From Caprella mutica (taxonomy: Eukaryota; Arthropoda; Malacostraca; Amphipoda; Caprellidae): DNA of 64,000 nt. The position numbers and the translations under genes were made by a program. The notes beneath the pieces were generated by a model. It made no database searches. It saw only the letters and a program-made list of their open reading frames with translations, and was not told where the DNA came from. Below, in pieces: positions 62,712 to 64,000 of this stretch; position 1 is the first letter of the stretch, and the number at the start of each line of letters is the position of its first letter. Where the stretch lies: the NCBI GenBank assembly GCA_947561585.1, contig CANNZV010000339.1, positions 124,001 through 188,000 on the forward strand, read 5' to 3'.

Positions 62712-63500
62712 ATGGGTAACAAGAGACGCCGTAATGCACTTACGCCACCTAACTCACGAACTGAGATAAACAACAATGATTTACTAGATGTTGATCAGCT
62801 GTCTGGTGAGAATCGAGCTCTCTACATGTTGTTAACGGAGAATTTCGAATCTGCATTCACTAGTCTAGAAGAGAAATTGAAGCTGAAGGATGAACGAATA
62901 GCTCAACTGGAAAGTGAAGTGAATATTGTAAGGAAAAATTACTCTGAGTTAGCTGAACGTCTGGATGAGATGGAGACAAGTTTAAGAGCTGACTCTGTGA
63001 TTGTGTCCGGCAATGCTTTACCTTCAGAATCCAATGATGAAAACTCCTCTGAGATAATCAAGCAATTGTTCAGGAACAGTTTAAATTATGAACTAACATC
63101 TGATGCCATCGTGTCCTCGTATCGCATCGGAAAGAAACTAAACACGCAAGCACCATCTAAAAGGAACCTGTTGATTAAATTTCGTCAGCAAGAAATTAAA
63201 AATGATGTCTTGCGGGCATGTCGTACCAGTAAGCCTGTTAACTTGTATGTTAATGAGGACCTTCCTCCAGTCAAATCTAAATTACTATATGCACTGAGAC
63301 AGGCTAAACGACGATTCCCACAAAAAGTCTTGGCAGTCGGTTCCCACAATGGAAATGTTTATGCTTGGATGAAGGCCCCTAACGGAACTGACCCTAATCG
63401 AAAGATTTTTGTGAAGAATAAGGCAAAGCTTGACAACATATGTGAGGTGGACCTCTCAGTAACTGTATTGGAGCTGTTGGGCGAACGAAGAACGGATTGA
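62712..63500 (+). CDS. LINE ORF1-like protein (coiled coil + RRM-like), intact
   Basis: 262 residues. It starts with a basic stretch (MGNKRRR), has a predicted coiled coil around residues 41-92 (heptad-like LEEKLKLKDERIAQLESEV), then an RRM-like segment from about 93 (RADSVIVSGNALP) to 175, and a C-terminal domain with NLYVNEDLPPVKSKLLYALR and NVYAWM at about 177-220. This order is that of L1-type ORF1 proteins, which trimerise and bind the element's RNA as a chaperone. No zinc knuckle. The start has A at -3 and G at +4. No frameshift or stop, so the copy may be young. A host coiled-coil protein is less likely given the layout. Confidence 0.8.
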   Translation: MGNKRRRNALTPPNSRTEINNNDLLDVDQLSGENRALYMLLTENFESAFTSLEEKLKLKDERIAQLESEVNIVRKNYSELAERLDEMETSLRADSVIVSGNALPSESNDENSSEIIKQLFRNSLNYELTSDAIVSSYRIGKKLNTQAPSKRNLLIKFRQQEIKNDVLRACRTSKPVNLYVNEDLPPVKSKLLYALRQAKRRFPQKVLAVGSHNGNVYAWMKAPNGTDPNRKIFVKNKAKLDNICEVDLSVTVLELLGERRTD

Positions 63501-63680
63501 CTTGGATGGCGAAACTATCTTCTGTTATTTATTGTTAGAGGCTGCTGGCTCGTATATTTAATTATATACGCTGACCAGTACCCGTGTGTTCTCTTTATTT
63601 CGTCCAATGACCATCGGAGCAAGCTTGTGTATATTTTTGTATACGCATTGACTTGCTTGTACCATGCTATTATGTATTAT

Positions 63681-63755
63681 CCCTTGCTGATGTTCTTTCC
63701 TTTGCTGATGTGTTGTCCTGTGCTGATGTACTGTCCTTTGCTGATGGACTGCTTT
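63681..63755. repeat. 18-bp tandem array, 4 units, after ORF1
   Basis: Units resemble ctttgctgatgtnctgtc. It lies in the region after ORF1 where an ORF2 would be expected, but the local frames carry no reverse-transcriptase features. Confidence 0.8.
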
Positions 63756-64000
63756 CATCTCAATTACTTCTCACTAATGGTATATGTAAGCACTTATATT
63801 GCTAGTCAATATAGGATGACTTGCATTCAAGCCATCACAATGACCAAACACAGATATACTAGACCATATCTGTTGTCTTGGTTAGTGATATATTTTGAAC
63901 GGAAACACTCTCCCTTTGTATTAATTTTTCATAATTTTGCTGCTTATAATGAATTTATGTCTTTATTTTGATATCTATTATGACTAATAATGATATGTTG

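Larger units (their letters stand above)
62471..64000 (+). mobile_element. Non-LTR retrotransposon, 5' part
   Basis: About 240 bp of GC-richer leader, an intact ORF1 and 500 bp of non-coding sequence before the window ends. No reverse transcriptase or endonuclease motif is visible inside the window, so clade assignment is not possible. The left boundary is taken where the 44-bp array stops. Confidence 0.7.

Noticed and set aside
63627..63971. 114-residue plus-strand frame as ORF2 start
   Set aside because: Low-complexity repeat peptide with no endonuclease or reverse-transcriptase motif.

Overview
The window is animal nuclear DNA: very AT-rich, intron-containing, packed with minisatellites and small non-autonomous transposons. 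The only recognisable host gene is a large 5' coding exon of a Fat-like (FAT1/2/3-type; Drosophila kugelei/fat2) protocadherin on the minus strand (exon 2154-5681, CDS from 5469). The cadherin and the transposon relics point to an invertebrate, probably an arthropod, but the species cannot be fixed from this sequence.

Layout. 1-2147 is intron 3' of the exon, with no further cadherin exon recognised. 2154-5681 is the exon, with a clear GTGAGT donor and a polypyrimidine-CAG acceptor. 5682-62470 has no gene I recognise. Roughly a third of the window is tandem arrays with units of 10-47 bp. The largest are 14826-18208 (17 bp, 199 units), 21515-23277 (28 bp), 34667-36198 (32 bp), 41162-44462 (10 bp passing into 37 bp) and 55100-57363 (31 bp). 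Between the arrays lie a MITE family with TA target duplications (14 copies or fragments), a two-copy PIF/Harbinger-like MITE with 3-bp TWA duplications, a Helitron-like element at 33967-34554, a three-copy retroposon (one copy with a 13-bp target duplication inside a tandem array), several other foldback elements, and a decayed Tc1 transposase at 53482-53790. 62471-64000 is the 5' part of a non-LTR retrotransposon with an intact ORF1 (62712-63500) and no ORF2 inside the window.

How it fits together. In FAT-family genes the first large coding exon commonly follows a non-coding exon and a long intron, so much of 5682-64000 may be the first intron of this gene; that is inference. I found no new protein-coding system. 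The most unusual signals are structural: (1) several arrays whose periods hold over hundreds to thousands of bases without net indels; (2) one MITE shell carrying at least three unrelated palindromic cores, one of which also sits inside another MITE family and alone; (3) compound arrays in which a second repeat grows out of words of the first.
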